DNA from: Gammaproteobacteria bacterium
Lineage (GTDB): Bacteria > Pseudomonadota > Gammaproteobacteria > Steroidobacterales > PWYM01
DNA length: 64,000 bases
Reading direction: 5' to 3'
Assembly (NCBI GenBank): GCA_003567475.1
Contig: PWZL01000058.1
Location: 19,859 to 83,858 of the forward strand
Made by a program: the position numbers and the translations under genes
The notes under the pieces: model-generated
Told to the model about the DNA's origin: nothing
The model's input: the letters and a program-made list of their open reading frames with translations, nothing else
Databases searched by the model: none
Shown: positions 47,498 through 56,929 of the stretch, one piece after another
How positions within the stretch are numbered: position 1 is the stretch's first letter
Layout of the letters: each line of letters begins with the position of its first letter

Positions 47498-48319
47498 TCA
47501 ACGGACCCTGCGCTCGACCCCGGTCTCGTTGAGAATCGCTGCCGAGATCTCCTCGATCGATTTGTCGGTGGTGTTGATGTAGGGGATCGCATGGCGACGG
47601 TACAGTGACAGCGCTGCCCGCAACTCGAAGCCCACCTGCTGGGCCGAGGCGTAACGGCCATGCGCGCGCCGTTCGCGACGAATGTGCTGGAGCCGGTCGG
47701 GAGCAATGGTCAGTCCATAGAGCTTACGGCGATGAGGCCGCAGCAGCTTGGGCAGATCACCACTCTCCAGGTCTTCCTCTGTCAGCGGATAATTGGCGGC
47801 GAAAACCCCGTACTGCAAGGCCATGTACAGGCAGGTCGGCGTCTTGCCGGAGCGCGAGACACCCAGCAGGATGACATCGGCGCGCTCGTAATTCCGCGCC
47901 GCGCCACCGTCATCGTGGGCCATGGCGAAATTGGTCGCCTCGATGCGCCGCATATAGCTCGCCACGTCGACGACGCCATGCGCCTTGCCCTCCTTGTGCG
48001 AGGACTCCATGCCGAGTTCGAGCTCCATCGGCCCCACGAAGGCATCGAAGAAATCAAGAAACAGCGCATTCGCCGTACGCAGAACGTGACGCAGGTCATC
48101 GCGCACCAGCGTGCTGAAAACGATCGGACGCAGGCCCTCGCGCTGGCCGACCGCGTCGATCCGCTCTACCGCGGCTTCTGCCTTGTCAACGGAATCGATA
48201 AATGGCACAGTCACCTGCCGAAATTCCTGGCCGTCGAACTGTGTCAGCAGGCTGTGGCCGAGGGTTTCCGCGGTGACCCCCGTCTGGTCGGAAACGAAGA
48301 AGACAGTTCTTTGCTGCAT
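47498..48319 (-). CDS. ppsR: PEP synthase regulatory kinase/phosphorylase PpsR
   Basis: A 273-residue bifunctional enzyme that uses ADP to phosphorylate PEP synthase on its active-site Thr and phosphate to reverse it. DUF299 features: QRTVFFVSDQTGVTAETLGHSLLTQF at the start, FDAFVGPMELELG, AMAHDDGG and the P-loop GVSRSGKT at residues 153-160, then TCLYMALQYGVFAANYPLTEED. It stands back to back with ppsA, the standard arrangement. The gap of 87 bases holds both promoters. Confidence 0.95.
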   Translation of the reverse strand: MQQRTVFFVSDQTGVTAETLGHSLLTQFDGQEFRQVTVPFIDSVDKAEAAVERIDAVGQREGLRPIVFSTLVRDDLRHVLRTANALFLDFFDAFVGPMELELGMESSHKEGKAHGVVDVASYMRRIEATNFAMAHDDGGAARNYERADVILLGVSRSGKTPTCLYMALQYGVFAANYPLTEEDLESGDLPKLLRPHRRKLYGLTIAPDRLQHIRRERRAHGRYASAQQVGFELRAALSLYRRHAIPYINTTDKSIEEISAAILNETGVERRVR

Positions 48320-48406
48320 GGGATCCAGGCGTACCTGAGGGTGGGCTTGCCCGAGGATTGTGCCTCATCGGGCAGGCAACACAAGTAAAAAAGCAAGGGA
48401 GTTGAC

Positions 48407-50794
48407 TTGGACGCTTACGTAGTCGGGCTGGAACGCCTTGGCAAGCACGACATCGAGCATGTCGGCGGCAAAAACGCCTCTCTCGGCGAGATGATCGGCA
48501 ACCTGGCCAACCTCGGCGTTCGCGTCCCCGGGGGCTTCGCCACCACCGCGCGAGCCTATCGGGATTTCATCGCTCAGTCCGGACTCGATGAGCGCATCCG
48601 CGAGGCGCTCGCCACGCTGGACGTCGACGACGTGGCCGCGCTGGCGCGCACTGGCGCCAGCATCCGCCAGTGGATCATGGACACCCCCCTGACCGGGCCA
48701 TTGCAGGACGCCGTCGCGGAGGCCTGGCACAACATGGCCGGGGGCCGGGATATCGCCGTTGCCGTGCGCTCTTCAGCGACCGCGGAAGACCTCCCTGAGG
48801 CTTCCTTCGCCGGACAGCAGGAGACCCTGCTGAATGTCCAGGGACTGGACAACGTCGTGGCCGCCATCCACGAGGTCTACGCCTCACTGTTCAACGACCG
48901 GGCCATCGCCTACCGGGTCCATCACGGCTTCGATCACAACCTGGTGGCGCTGTCTGTCGGGGTCCAGCACATGGTTCGCAGCGATCTTGGCGCGAGCGGT
49001 GTCATGTTCACCTTGGACACCGAATCCGGTTTCCGCGATGTGGTGTTCATTACGGCCTCCTACGGTCTGGGCGAGATGGTCGTTCAGGGCGCTGTAAACC
49101 CCGACGAGTTCTACGTATACAAGCCCGGCATCCGCAAGCAACACCAAGCCATCCTGCGGCGTAACCTCGGCGCCAAGGCAGAGAAGATGGTCTATGCCGA
49201 AGACCGGAGCAGCGGCGAGCGGGTCCGCGTGGTGGCAGTTGATCCAGCGGAACGCATGCGCTTTTCGCTGCACGATGAAGACCTCGTGTCACTGGCAAAA
49301 CAGGCCATGATCATCGAGGAGCATTACGGCTGCCCAATGGATATCGAATGGGGCAAGGACGGCGACGATGGTCAAATCTACATCCTGCAGGCGCGCCCCG
49401 AGACCGTGCAGAGCCGCAGCGGGCGCAGCATCCAGCGCTACCGTCTGAAAACCCGTTCCACCGTGATCGCACGGGGTCGCAGCATTGGTCAGAAAATCGG
49501 CAGCGGCAAAGCCAAGATCATCACTGACATCAGCGAGATGACCCGGGTTCAGACCGGCGATGTCCTGGTCGCTGACATGACCGATCCCGACTGGGAGCCG
49601 ATCATGAAGCGTGCCTCGGCGATCGTGACCAATCGGGGCGGACGCACCTGTCACGCTGCCATCATTGCGCGTGAACTCGGCATCCCTGCCGTCGTCGGCT
49701 GCAGCGACGCCACGGATTCGATCGCCGACGGCACGGCCGTCACGGTGTCTTGTGCCGAAGGCGACGAAGGCCACGTTTATGAGGGCATCCTCGATTACGA
49801 GCAGACGCGCATCGAACTCGACAAGCTGCCAGACATCCCGGTCAAAGTCATGATGAACGTGGGCAATCCAGACCGCGCCTTTGCCTTCGCCTCGATTCCG
49901 CATCGCGGAGTCGGACTGGCCCGGCTGGAGTTCATCATCAACCGGATGATCGGCGTGCATCCGCGTGCGCTGCTCGAGTTCGACACGCTTGATGAAGATC
50001 TCAAGTCCACGATCGCCACGCAGATGGCAGGGTATGACGATCCGGTCGAGTTCTATGTCGAAAAACTTGCCGAGGGCATCTCCACCATCGCCGCGGCGTT
50101 CGCGCCGGAGCCGGTGATCGTGCGGCTGTCGGACTTCAAATCTAACGAATACGCCAACCTCATCGGCGGTCCCCGGTATGAGCCGCACGAAGAGAATCCC
50201 ATGCTGGGCTTCCGGGGTGCCTCGCGCTACCTGGACGCCGCTTTCCGCCCCTGTTTCGATCTCGAGTGCCGCGCGATACGCCGTGTCCGCGAAGACATGG
50301 GCCTTGCAAACGTGCAGGTCATGGTACCGTTCGTTCGCACCGTCGACGAAGCGCGTCAGGTCACCGGCCTGCTGGCGGAAAACGGCCTGGTGCGGGGAGA
50401 GAACACGCTCAAGATCGTGATGATGTGCGAACTGCCCACGAACGCGCTGCTGGCCGATCAGTACCTGGAGTATTTTGACGGCATGTCCATCGGCTCCAAC
50501 GACATGACCCAGCTGACACTCGGTCTGGACCGTGACTCCGCCGTCATCGCCCACCTGTTCGACGAACGCGATGAGGCCGTGAAAGCGCTGCTGAAGATGG
50601 CGATCGATGCCTGCCGTCGCCGAGGGAAGTACGTCGGGATCTGCGGTCAAGGACCGTCAGATCACCCCGATCTGGCCCGCTGGCTGCTGCAACAGGGCAT
50701 CGAGAGCATCTCGCTGAACCCGGATACCGTGGTTGAGACCTGGCTGTTTCTTGCAGGAGAGACCGCACAAACCGGCATGTCTCCGGCACCCTGA
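48407..50794 (+). CDS. ppsA: Phosphoenolpyruvate synthase
   Basis: Makes PEP from pyruvate and ATP, the entry to gluconeogenesis. TTG start, supported by AGGGAG just upstream and by the first residues [28 protein letters not shown], the usual PpsA opening. Nucleotide-binding domain at about 15-340; phosphohistidine domain with [21 protein letters not shown] (the phosphorylated His) around residue 420; PEP-binding barrel with [28 protein letters not shown] and [30 protein letters not shown]. At 795 residues it has full length. Confidence 0.96.
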   Translation: MDAYVVGLERLGKHDIEHVGGKNASLGEMIGNLANLGVRVPGGFATTARAYRDFIAQSGLDERIREALATLDVDDVAALARTGASIRQWIMDTPLTGPLQDAVAEAWHNMAGGRDIAVAVRSSATAEDLPEASFAGQQETLLNVQGLDNVVAAIHEVYASLFNDRAIAYRVHHGFDHNLVALSVGVQHMVRSDLGASGVMFTLDTESGFRDVVFITASYGLGEMVVQGAVNPDEFYVYKPGIRKQHQAILRRNLGAKAEKMVYAEDRSSGERVRVVAVDPAERMRFSLHDEDLVSLAKQAMIIEEHYGCPMDIEWGKDGDDGQIYILQARPETVQSRSGRSIQRYRLKTRSTVIARGRSIGQKIGSGKAKIITDISEMTRVQTGDVLVADMTDPDWEPIMKRASAIVTNRGGRTCHAAIIARELGIPAVVGCSDATDSIADGTAVTVSCAEGDEGHVYEGILDYEQTRIELDKLPDIPVKVMMNVGNPDRAFAFASIPHRGVGLARLEFIINRMIGVHPRALLEFDTLDEDLKSTIATQMAGYDDPVEFYVEKLAEGISTIAAAFAPEPVIVRLSDFKSNEYANLIGGPRYEPHEENPMLGFRGASRYLDAAFRPCFDLECRAIRRVREDMGLANVQVMVPFVRTVDEARQVTGLLAENGLVRGENTLKIVMMCELPTNALLADQYLEYFDGMSIGSNDMTQLTLGLDRDSAVIAHLFDERDEAVKALLKMAIDACRRRGKYVGICGQGPSDHPDLARWLLQQGIESISLNPDTVVETWLFLAGETAQTGMSPAP

Positions 50795-50796
50795 TG

Positions 50797-51513
50797 TCAG
50801 AGATCGCTCCAGCGTGAGCGTCGCCGCCAGCGGATCCGCGGCAGCACCAGGCCCAGCACCAGCCCCACGACCAGCACCGCGGCGCCCGCGATAAACCAGT
50901 CCCGTTGGGTGCTGCGGCGCAGATCGCGCGTCTCGAGCGAGAGTTCCGCGACGCGCTGTTCCAATCCGGTGTTTTCCTCTTCCAGCGACAGCATACGGTC
51001 GCGCAGCCGCAGCGGCTCTGCCGCCGCGCTCCTGACTTCGGCCAATTCGGCAGTGAGCTCCCGGTTGGCGGCGTCCAGCACATCGCGCTCGCGCAGCAGC
51101 GCGTCGCGCTCGACCGTCATGCTGTCGAGCATTTCGCCAGCGGAACCTCGCTGGGCCAGAGCCTGCTCGAGACGCTGGCGCATGTCCGCGAGCTGCTCCC
51201 GGGCTGCGGGCTGATCGACAAGGTAACGGGTCAGCACCCAGCCCTCGACGCCCTGCGCTGTGCGCACGCGAGTGTAGCCGCTCTCCTGGTCGGTCTCGAG
51301 CACCTCAAGGCGGGCGCCGGCCGGCAGCATGCGCACGATTGCAAACTGCGTTCCCGTGCCCCGACGCAAGGTCACTTCCAGGCGATCGGTCACCCAGGCC
51401 GCTTCATCGGCAATCGACAGCGCGGGGGCGCCGAATATCGCAACGACGCCGAAGACGAGTGCCGCGCCGAGACGTGTCGGCACCGCCTTGATCTGCGGTG
51501 CTCGCCGACTCAT
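50797..51513 (-). CDS. SH3-domain membrane protein, TIGR04211 type
   Basis: A 238-residue envelope protein with a signal peptide (to about residue 35), a bacterial SH3 domain at about 37-100 (WVTDRLEVTLRRGTGTQFAIVRMLPAGARLEVLETDQESGYTRVRTAQGVEGWVLTRYL), a long coiled coil at about 105-205, and a C-terminal membrane helix at about 207-228 (WFIAGAAVLVVGLVLGLVLP) with an Arg-rich end. This SH3-coil-anchor plan is that of TIGR04211 proteins, common in gammaproteobacteria; function unknown. The 3' end lies two bases from the ppsA stop. Confidence 0.85.
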   Translation of the reverse strand: MSRRAPQIKAVPTRLGAALVFGVVAIFGAPALSIADEAAWVTDRLEVTLRRGTGTQFAIVRMLPAGARLEVLETDQESGYTRVRTAQGVEGWVLTRYLVDQPAAREQLADMRQRLEQALAQRGSAGEMLDSMTVERDALLRERDVLDAANRELTAELAEVRSAAAEPLRLRDRMLSLEEENTGLEQRVAELSLETRDLRRSTQRDWFIAGAAVLVVGLVLGLVLPRIRWRRRSRWSDL

Positions 51514-52127
51514 GCCGACTCGCGCGCCAGAAGGTCAAGCAGCAGGCCGATCACCAGCCCGTGGTAGTAATCCTGCGCCTCCTCACGACCGCGCTGTTGC
51601 TCGACCCACGCCTGCATCTGCGCGGCGCTCGGCGCGCCGTCACAGTCGGCGAAGGCACCGGCCAGCGAATGCCGGGCGATCGCGAGGCTGGCGGCATAGT
51701 GACGGCGGCTGGCGGCATCGGCCCACAGTCCCATGGCGCGACAGGCATCGGCAGGCAGGGCATCGGGCACCCCGTCGAAGTGGATCAGGGCCGAGACGAA
51801 CTGCGACTGCCGATGCCCCATCGCCGCTGCCTGATCGACGTAGTCCATCCCTGCCAGGAAATTGCCTGAGTAAAACAGTACCCGGCCGAGGTAGTACACC
51901 AGGCGCGGCGTCTCCGGTTCGTTCTCCACGGCGCGACGGCAGGCCTCAATTGCGGTATCCAGATCCTGACGAACCACCGAAGCCGGCACGCCGGCGACGA
52001 TACGATCGGGATCGGAGGGATGGGCGGCAAGCAGATCACAGGCCGTCGGCACCTCGATCTCGCCGGCACCGGCGGTCAGCAACGGGCAGAGGGCCAGTAC
52101 GGCGGTGAGCAGCAGAGATCGCGTCAT
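51510..52127 (-). CDS. Secreted Sel1/TPR-like repeat protein
   Basis: A 205-residue exported protein: signal peptide to about residue 20, then helix-turn-helix pairs (IVAGVPASVVRQDLDTAIEACRRAVENEPETPRLVYYLGRVLFYSGNFLAGMDYVDQAAAMGHRQSQFVSALIHFDG) with the A-x-x-G-H/x-x-A-Q pattern of Sel1-like repeats, and a final helical part. Such repeats bind other proteins. Start ATG 52127 has GGAGCC ahead. Its 3' end overlaps the SH3 gene start by four bases, so the two are in one transcript. Confidence 0.75.
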   Translation of the reverse strand: MTRSLLLTAVLALCPLLTAGAGEIEVPTACDLLAAHPSDPDRIVAGVPASVVRQDLDTAIEACRRAVENEPETPRLVYYLGRVLFYSGNFLAGMDYVDQAAAMGHRQSQFVSALIHFDGVPDALPADACRAMGLWADAASRRHYAASLAIARHSLAGAFADCDGAPSAAQMQAWVEQQRGREEAQDYYHGLVIGLLLDLLARESA

Positions 52128-52268
52128 GGTGGGCTCCGGAAATTCTGAACGCCGGCGAGTGTAGCAACATTCTCCGTGGACACGTATCCTCTGCGCAGCA
52201 GTGGACGTCCGGGTCCTGAGACGCGGCGAAACACTGACCTCGGTTAGCGCTCCCCGACGAGGCCCCCC

Positions 52269-52661
52269 ATGACCATCGCCTACTGGTGTGTATTGATTGC
52301 GGCAGTCATGCCAATCGTCTGGGCCGGCTGCGCCAAGGCCGGCGGTGTCCGCGGGGGCGCCGGTCGGTTCGACAATGCGGCCCCGCGCGACTATCTCGGG
52401 CGCCTCCAGGGCTGGCCCGCACGGGCCAACTGGGCCCAGCAGAACGCGCTGGAGGCCTTTGCGCCGTTCGCGGCCGGCGTCATCATCGCGCATCAGATCG
52501 GCAACCTGGCACAGACCACCATTGACCTGCTGGCCATCATTTTTATCGCGGCACGGATCGCTTACGGGCTGTTTTACATGGCAGACCGCGCCAACCTGCG
52601 CACCGTCGTCTGGCTGATCGGCTTCGTCAGCACCCTCCTGCTGTTCGTGCTCTCTGTCTGA
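52269..52661 (+). CDS. MAPEG family membrane protein
   Basis: A 130-residue protein with four hydrophobic helices (about 1-20, 60-75, 80-105, 110-128). The MAPEG signature is N-terminal helix, then NAAPRDYLGRLQGWPARANWAQQNALEAFAPFAAGVIIA (the R-x-x-A-N-x-x-E pattern), then DLLAIIFIAARIAYGLFYMADRANLRTVVWLIGFVST. MAPEG proteins are glutathione S-transferase/eicosanoid enzyme relatives and act on lipophilic compounds. Monocistronic. Confidence 0.88.
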   Translation: MTIAYWCVLIAAVMPIVWAGCAKAGGVRGGAGRFDNAAPRDYLGRLQGWPARANWAQQNALEAFAPFAAGVIIAHQIGNLAQTTIDLLAIIFIAARIAYGLFYMADRANLRTVVWLIGFVSTLLLFVLSV

Positions 52662-52717
52662 GCGCCGTTGGCGCTGCGCTGAGGCTCCGCGGCCACTGAC
52701 CGGAACGAACCGCGCCC

Positions 52718-52736
52718 ATGTGCTAAATTGGCACAT
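52718..52736 (+). promoter_or_regulatory. Inverted repeat at the start of the sensor kinase gene
   Basis: ATGTGC (52718-52723) and GCACAT (52731-52736) flank TAAATTG, a candidate -10 box (TAAATT, 52724-52729). The sensor ATG at 52739 follows directly with no ribosome site between, so the message may be leaderless and the repeat an operator. Confidence 0.4.
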
Positions 52737-52738
52737 CT

Positions 52739-54226
52739 ATGGGCATGACAAACGTCTCTAGCGGTCGCGCAACCCGCTTCCACCCCAGCCTGCGGCTGTC
52801 CATCTCCGCCTTCGTGCTGCTGCCAGTGCTGATCCTGCTGGCCGTCGGCGGCTGGCTGGCGCTCGCCAGCCTGGAACGCCAGACCATGGCGCGGATGCAG
52901 GAGGATGTGCGGCTGGTGGCCGAGACACTGCGCCGCCCCCTGGCGTACTCGCTGGAGCTCGGCAGGCTCGGTACGGTCGAGAGCGCGCTGCTCTCAGCCC
53001 GACGGCTGGGGCCCGTGTATGGCATCTATGTCTATGACCATGAAGGCGAACGCGTGGCTTCCGTGGGCACTCGCCGGGGCGAGATCAGCACCGAGGACGT
53101 CCGCGCCCTGGCCGATGATGGCGAAAGGACGGCGGATTTCGAGGAACTCGGCGGTGAGGAGATGTTCTCGTATTTCCAGCCGCTGACCGATGCCGGCGGA
53201 CAGATCATTGGTTTGTTGCAGGTGACGCGACGAGGGGAGGACTTCGATGCCTACCTCAGGCGCCTTCGCTCGGGCGCGCTCGGGCTGCTCCTGCTCGCCG
53301 GCATCCTGATGACAGGGATCATGCTGCTGGGTCATCACCGCGCGGTGGGGCGGCATGTGGGTGACATGCGTGAGGCCATGCGCCAGGTCGCCGATGGCGC
53401 ATACAGCCAGCGGGTGTCCGGGCAGGGACCCGCGGAACTCCACGCGCTGGCCGAAGGCATCAACGGGATGCTGGATGCGGTTGAACGCTCGCATACTGAA
53501 CTCGACAGGCGTCGTGAGTCCGAGCTGGCGCTGCGGGCCCGGCTCGCACGCTCGGAGAAGATGGCGGCCATCGGACAACTCGCGGCCGGCGTGGCCCATG
53601 AGCTGGGCACTCCGCTGGCGACCGTCGACGGGCAGGCGCAGCGGGCCCTGCGCGAACAAGACAACCTGCCGCCGCAGGTCCGCCACGGTTTCGACAGCAT
53701 CCGTGCGGAAGTGGCACGGATGGTCAACATCGTCCGTCAGCTGATGGATGTCGGCAGGCGCAATCCGCTGGACCGGCGGGACATCTCAGCCGCAACCCTG
53801 GTACGACGGGCCCTGACGCAGCTGCCCGAATCGCGCGCCGCCACAGCACCGGATATCGAAGTGATCCTGCCGAAACCTGCCCCCCATCTGCCAGTAGAGC
53901 CGGTGCGCGGTGAGCAGGCACTGGTCAATCTGCTGGACAACGCGCGCCAGGCCGCGCGGCAGCGCGTACGCCTGAGCTGGTATGACGCCGCAGACGGCCG
54001 AGGCTTTGTCGTCGAAGACGATGGCCCAGGCGTCTCCAGCGACGCGGCCCCCCATGTCTTCGAACCCTTCTTCACCACCAAACCGGTCGGCGAAGGGACC
54101 GGGCTCGGCCTCGCAGTGGTCCACTCCATCGCCGAGGCCCATGAGGGCGAGGTGCGGATCGACCCGTCCTCACTTGGCGGCGCACGCTTCACCCTCGTGC
54201 TGGCTCCACCCGGGACCGCCGGATGA
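52739..54226 (+). CDS. Membrane sensor histidine kinase of the DUF4168 module
   Basis: A 495-residue kinase that should phosphorylate the next gene's product. TM1 at about 20-44, a periplasmic sensor of about 130 residues (VYGIYVYDHEGERVASVGTRRG ... MFSYFQPLTDAGGQIIGLLQVTRRG), TM2 at about 178-200, HAMP, then the kinase core: H box AAGVAHELGTPLATV with His287, N box QALVNLLDNARQAAR, G1 VVEDDGPGV, F box EPFFTTK and G2 GTGLGLAVVHSIAEAHEG. The HxELGTPL form is that of the NtrB/ZraS-like group paired with sigma-54 activators. ATG 52745 is an alternative start. The stop overlaps the response regulator start. Confidence 0.93.
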   Translation: MGMTNVSSGRATRFHPSLRLSISAFVLLPVLILLAVGGWLALASLERQTMARMQEDVRLVAETLRRPLAYSLELGRLGTVESALLSARRLGPVYGIYVYDHEGERVASVGTRRGEISTEDVRALADDGERTADFEELGGEEMFSYFQPLTDAGGQIIGLLQVTRRGEDFDAYLRRLRSGALGLLLLAGILMTGIMLLGHHRAVGRHVGDMREAMRQVADGAYSQRVSGQGPAELHALAEGINGMLDAVERSHTELDRRRESELALRARLARSEKMAAIGQLAAGVAHELGTPLATVDGQAQRALREQDNLPPQVRHGFDSIRAEVARMVNIVRQLMDVGRRNPLDRRDISAATLVRRALTQLPESRAATAPDIEVILPKPAPHLPVEPVRGEQALVNLLDNARQAARQRVRLSWYDAADGRGFVVEDDGPGVSSDAAPHVFEPFFTTKPVGEGTGLGLAVVHSIAEAHEGEVRIDPSSLGGARFTLVLAPPGTAG

Positions 54227-55635
54227 GCGCAGAGATCGCCGGCACCCGCCAGTCGCGTGACCCGGAAGCCGACACTCGCCCTCGTATTCTGGTGGTCGAG
54301 GACGACCAGGCGCTGCGGGAACTGCTGGCCGACGAACTTGCTGATGCCGGCTACGAAGTCACTGCCGCAGGCGATGCTCAGCAGGCACTCGCGTGCCAGC
54401 ACGCCGAGGCCTGCGAGGTGGTGATCAGCGATCTCCGACTCCCTGGGCAGGACGGTCTGGCCCTGCTCGCGGCAATCCGGACGGCGGGGCTCGACTGCGG
54501 ATTCATCATGATCACGGGATTCGGCACGGTCGAGCAGGCTGTCGAGGCGCTCAAACAGGGCGCTGATGACTTCCTGACCAAGCCGCTCAAGCTCGATCAT
54601 CTACGACTGGCGGTCTCCCGGGTACTCGAACACCGACGCCTCCGCAGCGAAGTCACCCGTTACCGCGCCCTGCTCGTCGGCGATGACTTTCATGGCATGC
54701 TGGGGCGCAGTGAGCCCATGCGCCGGCTGTTCGACATCGTGCGACGCGTGGGGGCGGCCAATGGGCCGGTGCTCATCCTTGGCGAGAGCGGCACCGGCAA
54801 GGAACTGGTCGCCCGTGCGATCCATGCCGAGAGCGACCGGGCCGGCGGCCCGTTCGTGGCGATCAACTGTGCGGGCATCCCGGCCGAATTGATCGAAAGC
54901 GAACTTTTCGGCCATGCCTCGGGCGCCTTTACCGGCGCCAGGCAATCGCGCGAGGGCCTGTTCATGGCCGCCCAGGGCGGTACCCTGCTACTCGATGAGA
55001 TCGGCGAGATGCCCATGGACATGCAGGCCAAGCTGCTGCGCGTCCTCGAGGACGGCACTCTGCGTCCCGTGGGTGACAACCGCGAACTTCGCCCGGATGT
55101 CAGGGTGCTGGCGGCCACGCATCGGGATCTCGAATCCCAGGTCCGCGAGGGCGGCTTTCGCGAGGATCTGTTCTTTCGACTTGAGACCTTCCAGGTGGTG
55201 GTGCCGCCGCTGCGCGAACGCGGCGAGGATGTGGACCTGCTCGCAGCGCGGCTGGTCGCACGGTTCGGCGCCAACCGCCAACCACCGGTCGCGGGGATTG
55301 CCCCCTCTGCGCGGGCGCTGTTTCAACGCTACGCTTTTCCCGGGAACGTCCGCGAGCTGTCCAATGCGCTGGAGCGTGCGGTGGCCTTCTGCCAGGGCGA
55401 TGAAATCACCGCGGCGGACCTCCCCGAGCGCCTTCGCCGCACCGGCGCCGCCGCGGAACCCGCACCGCTGTCAGGCCTCTGGGATGACGCTCGCCTGCCC
55501 ACCCTGGAACAGGTTGAGCGGCGCTATATCGCGCACGTGCTGGAAGCGCTGGGCGGCAACAAGCGCCGGGCCGCACAGGTGCTCGGCATCGGCCGACGCA
55601 CGCTGTACCGCCGGCTGGGACTGGACGCAGGCTAG
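54223..55635 (+). CDS. Sigma-54-dependent response regulator (NtrC family)
   Basis: A 470-residue activator. Receiver at about 22-140 (ILVVEDDQALRELLADELADAGYEVT), with the phosphorylation site Asp70 in ISDLRLPGQDG; AAA+ domain with Walker A GESGTGKE at 187-194, the GAFTGA loop at 234-239 that contacts sigma-54, and Walker B in TLLLDEIGEMP; then a Fis-type helix-turn-helix at the end (ALGGNKRRAAQVLGIGRRTLYRRLGL). All parts needed to activate a -24/-12 promoter are intact. The perfect sigma-54 promoter 108 bases downstream makes the DUF4168 gene its clearest target. Confidence 0.95.
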   Translation: MSAEIAGTRQSRDPEADTRPRILVVEDDQALRELLADELADAGYEVTAAGDAQQALACQHAEACEVVISDLRLPGQDGLALLAAIRTAGLDCGFIMITGFGTVEQAVEALKQGADDFLTKPLKLDHLRLAVSRVLEHRRLRSEVTRYRALLVGDDFHGMLGRSEPMRRLFDIVRRVGAANGPVLILGESGTGKELVARAIHAESDRAGGPFVAINCAGIPAELIESELFGHASGAFTGARQSREGLFMAAQGGTLLLDEIGEMPMDMQAKLLRVLEDGTLRPVGDNRELRPDVRVLAATHRDLESQVREGGFREDLFFRLETFQVVVPPLRERGEDVDLLAARLVARFGANRQPPVAGIAPSARALFQRYAFPGNVRELSNALERAVAFCQGDEITAADLPERLRRTGAAAEPAPLSGLWDDARLPTLEQVERRYIAHVLEALGGNKRRAAQVLGIGRRTLYRRLGLDAG

Positions 55636-55648
55636 GCAGATCGCGCCA

Positions 55649-55665
55649 TGTGTCACAACGACACA
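55649..55665 (+). promoter_or_regulatory. Inverted repeat, probable activator site for the sigma-54 regulator
   Basis: TGTGTC-ACAAC-GACACA, a six-base inverted repeat with a five-base spacer, about 80 bases upstream of the -24 box. It lies at the distance expected of an upstream activating sequence. Assigned from position and symmetry only. Confidence 0.45.
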
Positions 55666-55742
55666 ACTCCGGCGCACCGATGCAGCCCTCATCTCCCCGG
55701 AACACTGCTGTCAATCTTCCATTTTTCAGTCACTTGAGAAAC

Positions 55743-55759
55743 TGGCACGGCACTTGCTT
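55743..55759 (+). promoter_or_regulatory. Sigma-54 (-24/-12) promoter of the DUF4168 gene
   Basis: TGGCACG-GCAC-TTGCTT: an exact match to the TGGCACG-N4-TTGC(A/T) consensus. The expected start of transcription is near 55770, 25 bases before the DUF4168 ATG, with CAGGAG as ribosome site between. Confidence 0.9.
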
Positions 55760-55793
55760 CACATGACTGGAGTTCACCATACAGGAGTGTTTC

Positions 55794-56219
55794 ATGCAGT
55801 CTTTCAAGCATCTCATCCGTCGTGGCGTCCTGACCGCGCTGGCCGCGAGCCCGCTGGCCGTCGCACCCGCAGCTCTTGCCGCTCAGTACGACGAGCCTGC
55901 TCAGGGCGGCGAGGCGCACCAGGGCTTCGGGGCCGAGCAGCAGGCCGAACACCACGACGAGACGACGCTGGAGAATTTTGCGGACGCCTTCGTCGAGGTG
56001 CAGAGTATTCAGACGTCAGCTTCCCGGGACATGGAACAGGCGGGTGACCCCGCCGAGGCGCAGGAGATCCAGCAGCGCGCTCAGGAGGAGATGGTGCAGG
56101 CGGTGATCGACACCGGCCTGACCGTCGAGACCTACAATCGAATTGCCCAGCAGATGAATACCGATATCGATCTTCGCGAGGACGTCATGGCCCGACTCGA
56201 GGCTCGGATGGGCGGCTGA
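55794..56219 (+). CDS. Secreted DUF4168 protein
   Basis: A 141-residue exported protein: signal peptide to about residue 29 (LAASPLAVAPAALAA), an acidic, Gln-rich linker (EPAQGGEAHQGFGAEQQAEHHDE), then the DUF4168 helical domain (about 60-140: LENFADAFVEVQSIQTSASRDMEQAGDPAEAQEIQQRAQEEMVQAVIDTGLTVETYNRIAQQMNTDIDLREDVMARLEAR). Function of DUF4168 is unknown. Its control by a dedicated kinase/sigma-54 regulator is the strongest clue: an envelope or surface factor produced in response to an outside signal. A terminator follows. Confidence 0.85.
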   Translation: MQSFKHLIRRGVLTALAASPLAVAPAALAAQYDEPAQGGEAHQGFGAEQQAEHHDETTLENFADAFVEVQSIQTSASRDMEQAGDPAEAQEIQQRAQEEMVQAVIDTGLTVETYNRIAQQMNTDIDLREDVMARLEARMGG

Positions 56220-56274
56220 ACGCCCGCCATGATGTCCCATAGCCGGCTTTCGTGAGCGCCGGCTGATGCGATTT

Positions 56275-56302
56275 AACCCCGCCATCAGGCGGGGTTTTTT
56301 TT
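56275..56302 (+). terminator. Strong terminator after the DUF4168 gene
   Basis: Nine-base stem (AACCCCGCC / GGCGGGGTT) with an ATCA loop and eight T. The convergent isomerase gene's stop codon sits within it, so it may end both transcripts. Confidence 0.92.
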
Positions 56303-56929
56303 GATCTCACGTTCGGCCAGCACCGGCAATGCGGCAAGTTCAGCGTACGCCGCTGAAGCGAACACCGTCGGATCGGCAAGGTGAACGCGCAGCATGTCCA
56401 GGCCATCCCGCCCCCAGAACACCTGGCCATCGACCACCAGGGTCGGCACCCCGAAGACCCCGTCGCTGATCGCCGCCGCCGTATGGGCGCGCAAGTCTGC
56501 TTTCACGGCATCGTCGCGCAGGCGTGCGGGCGCATCGGTCACCCCGAGCCGTTCGGCCAGTTGACAGATCCCCTGGAAGTCCCGGGGGTCTCCACCATCA
56601 CGCCAGACCCACGCGAACACCTCATGGACCGCTGCGGGCGCAGGCGCCAGCAGGCAGCACAGGCGATCGAGCATCAGCGGATTGAACGGATGGCCTGGCG
56701 GCCAGCGCAGCGCGACGCCGTCGCGTTCGGCCAACCACTGCACATGGCGATAGGTGAATGCGCGCTTGGGCGGGACTTCTGCTGGACCCAGCTGCCCCCA
56801 ATGGGCCAGCAGACCCGCGAACAGCACGGGTCGGGCTTCGAGCTCGAGCGGGATCGACAGCGCCTGCAGCCGCACGCTGTGCAGCCAGGCATAGGGGGAG
56901 ACGATATCGAAGTACCAGCGGACCTTCAC
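56285..56929 (-). CDS. 2-hydroxychromene-2-carboxylate isomerase family (DsbA/kappa-GST fold)
   Basis: A 214-residue thioredoxin-fold protein. VRWYFDIVSPYAWLHSVRLQAL has the SPYAW form in which Ser replaces the first active-site Cys, as in glutathione-dependent HCCA isomerases; PPKRAFTYRHVQWLAERDGVALRWPPGHPFNPLM and AAAISDGVFGVPTLVVDGQVFWGRDGLDMLRVHL (the GVPT cis-Pro loop) complete the fold. Members isomerise naphthalene-pathway intermediates or detoxify via glutathione; no other aromatic pathway genes are near, so a general glutathione role is more likely. It overlaps the DUF938 gene by four bases. Confidence 0.88.
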   Translation of the reverse strand: MKVRWYFDIVSPYAWLHSVRLQALSIPLELEARPVLFAGLLAHWGQLGPAEVPPKRAFTYRHVQWLAERDGVALRWPPGHPFNPLMLDRLCCLLAPAPAAVHEVFAWVWRDGGDPRDFQGICQLAERLGVTDAPARLRDDAVKADLRAHTAAAISDGVFGVPTLVVDGQVFWGRDGLDMLRVHLADPTVFASAAYAELAALPVLAEREIKKNPA

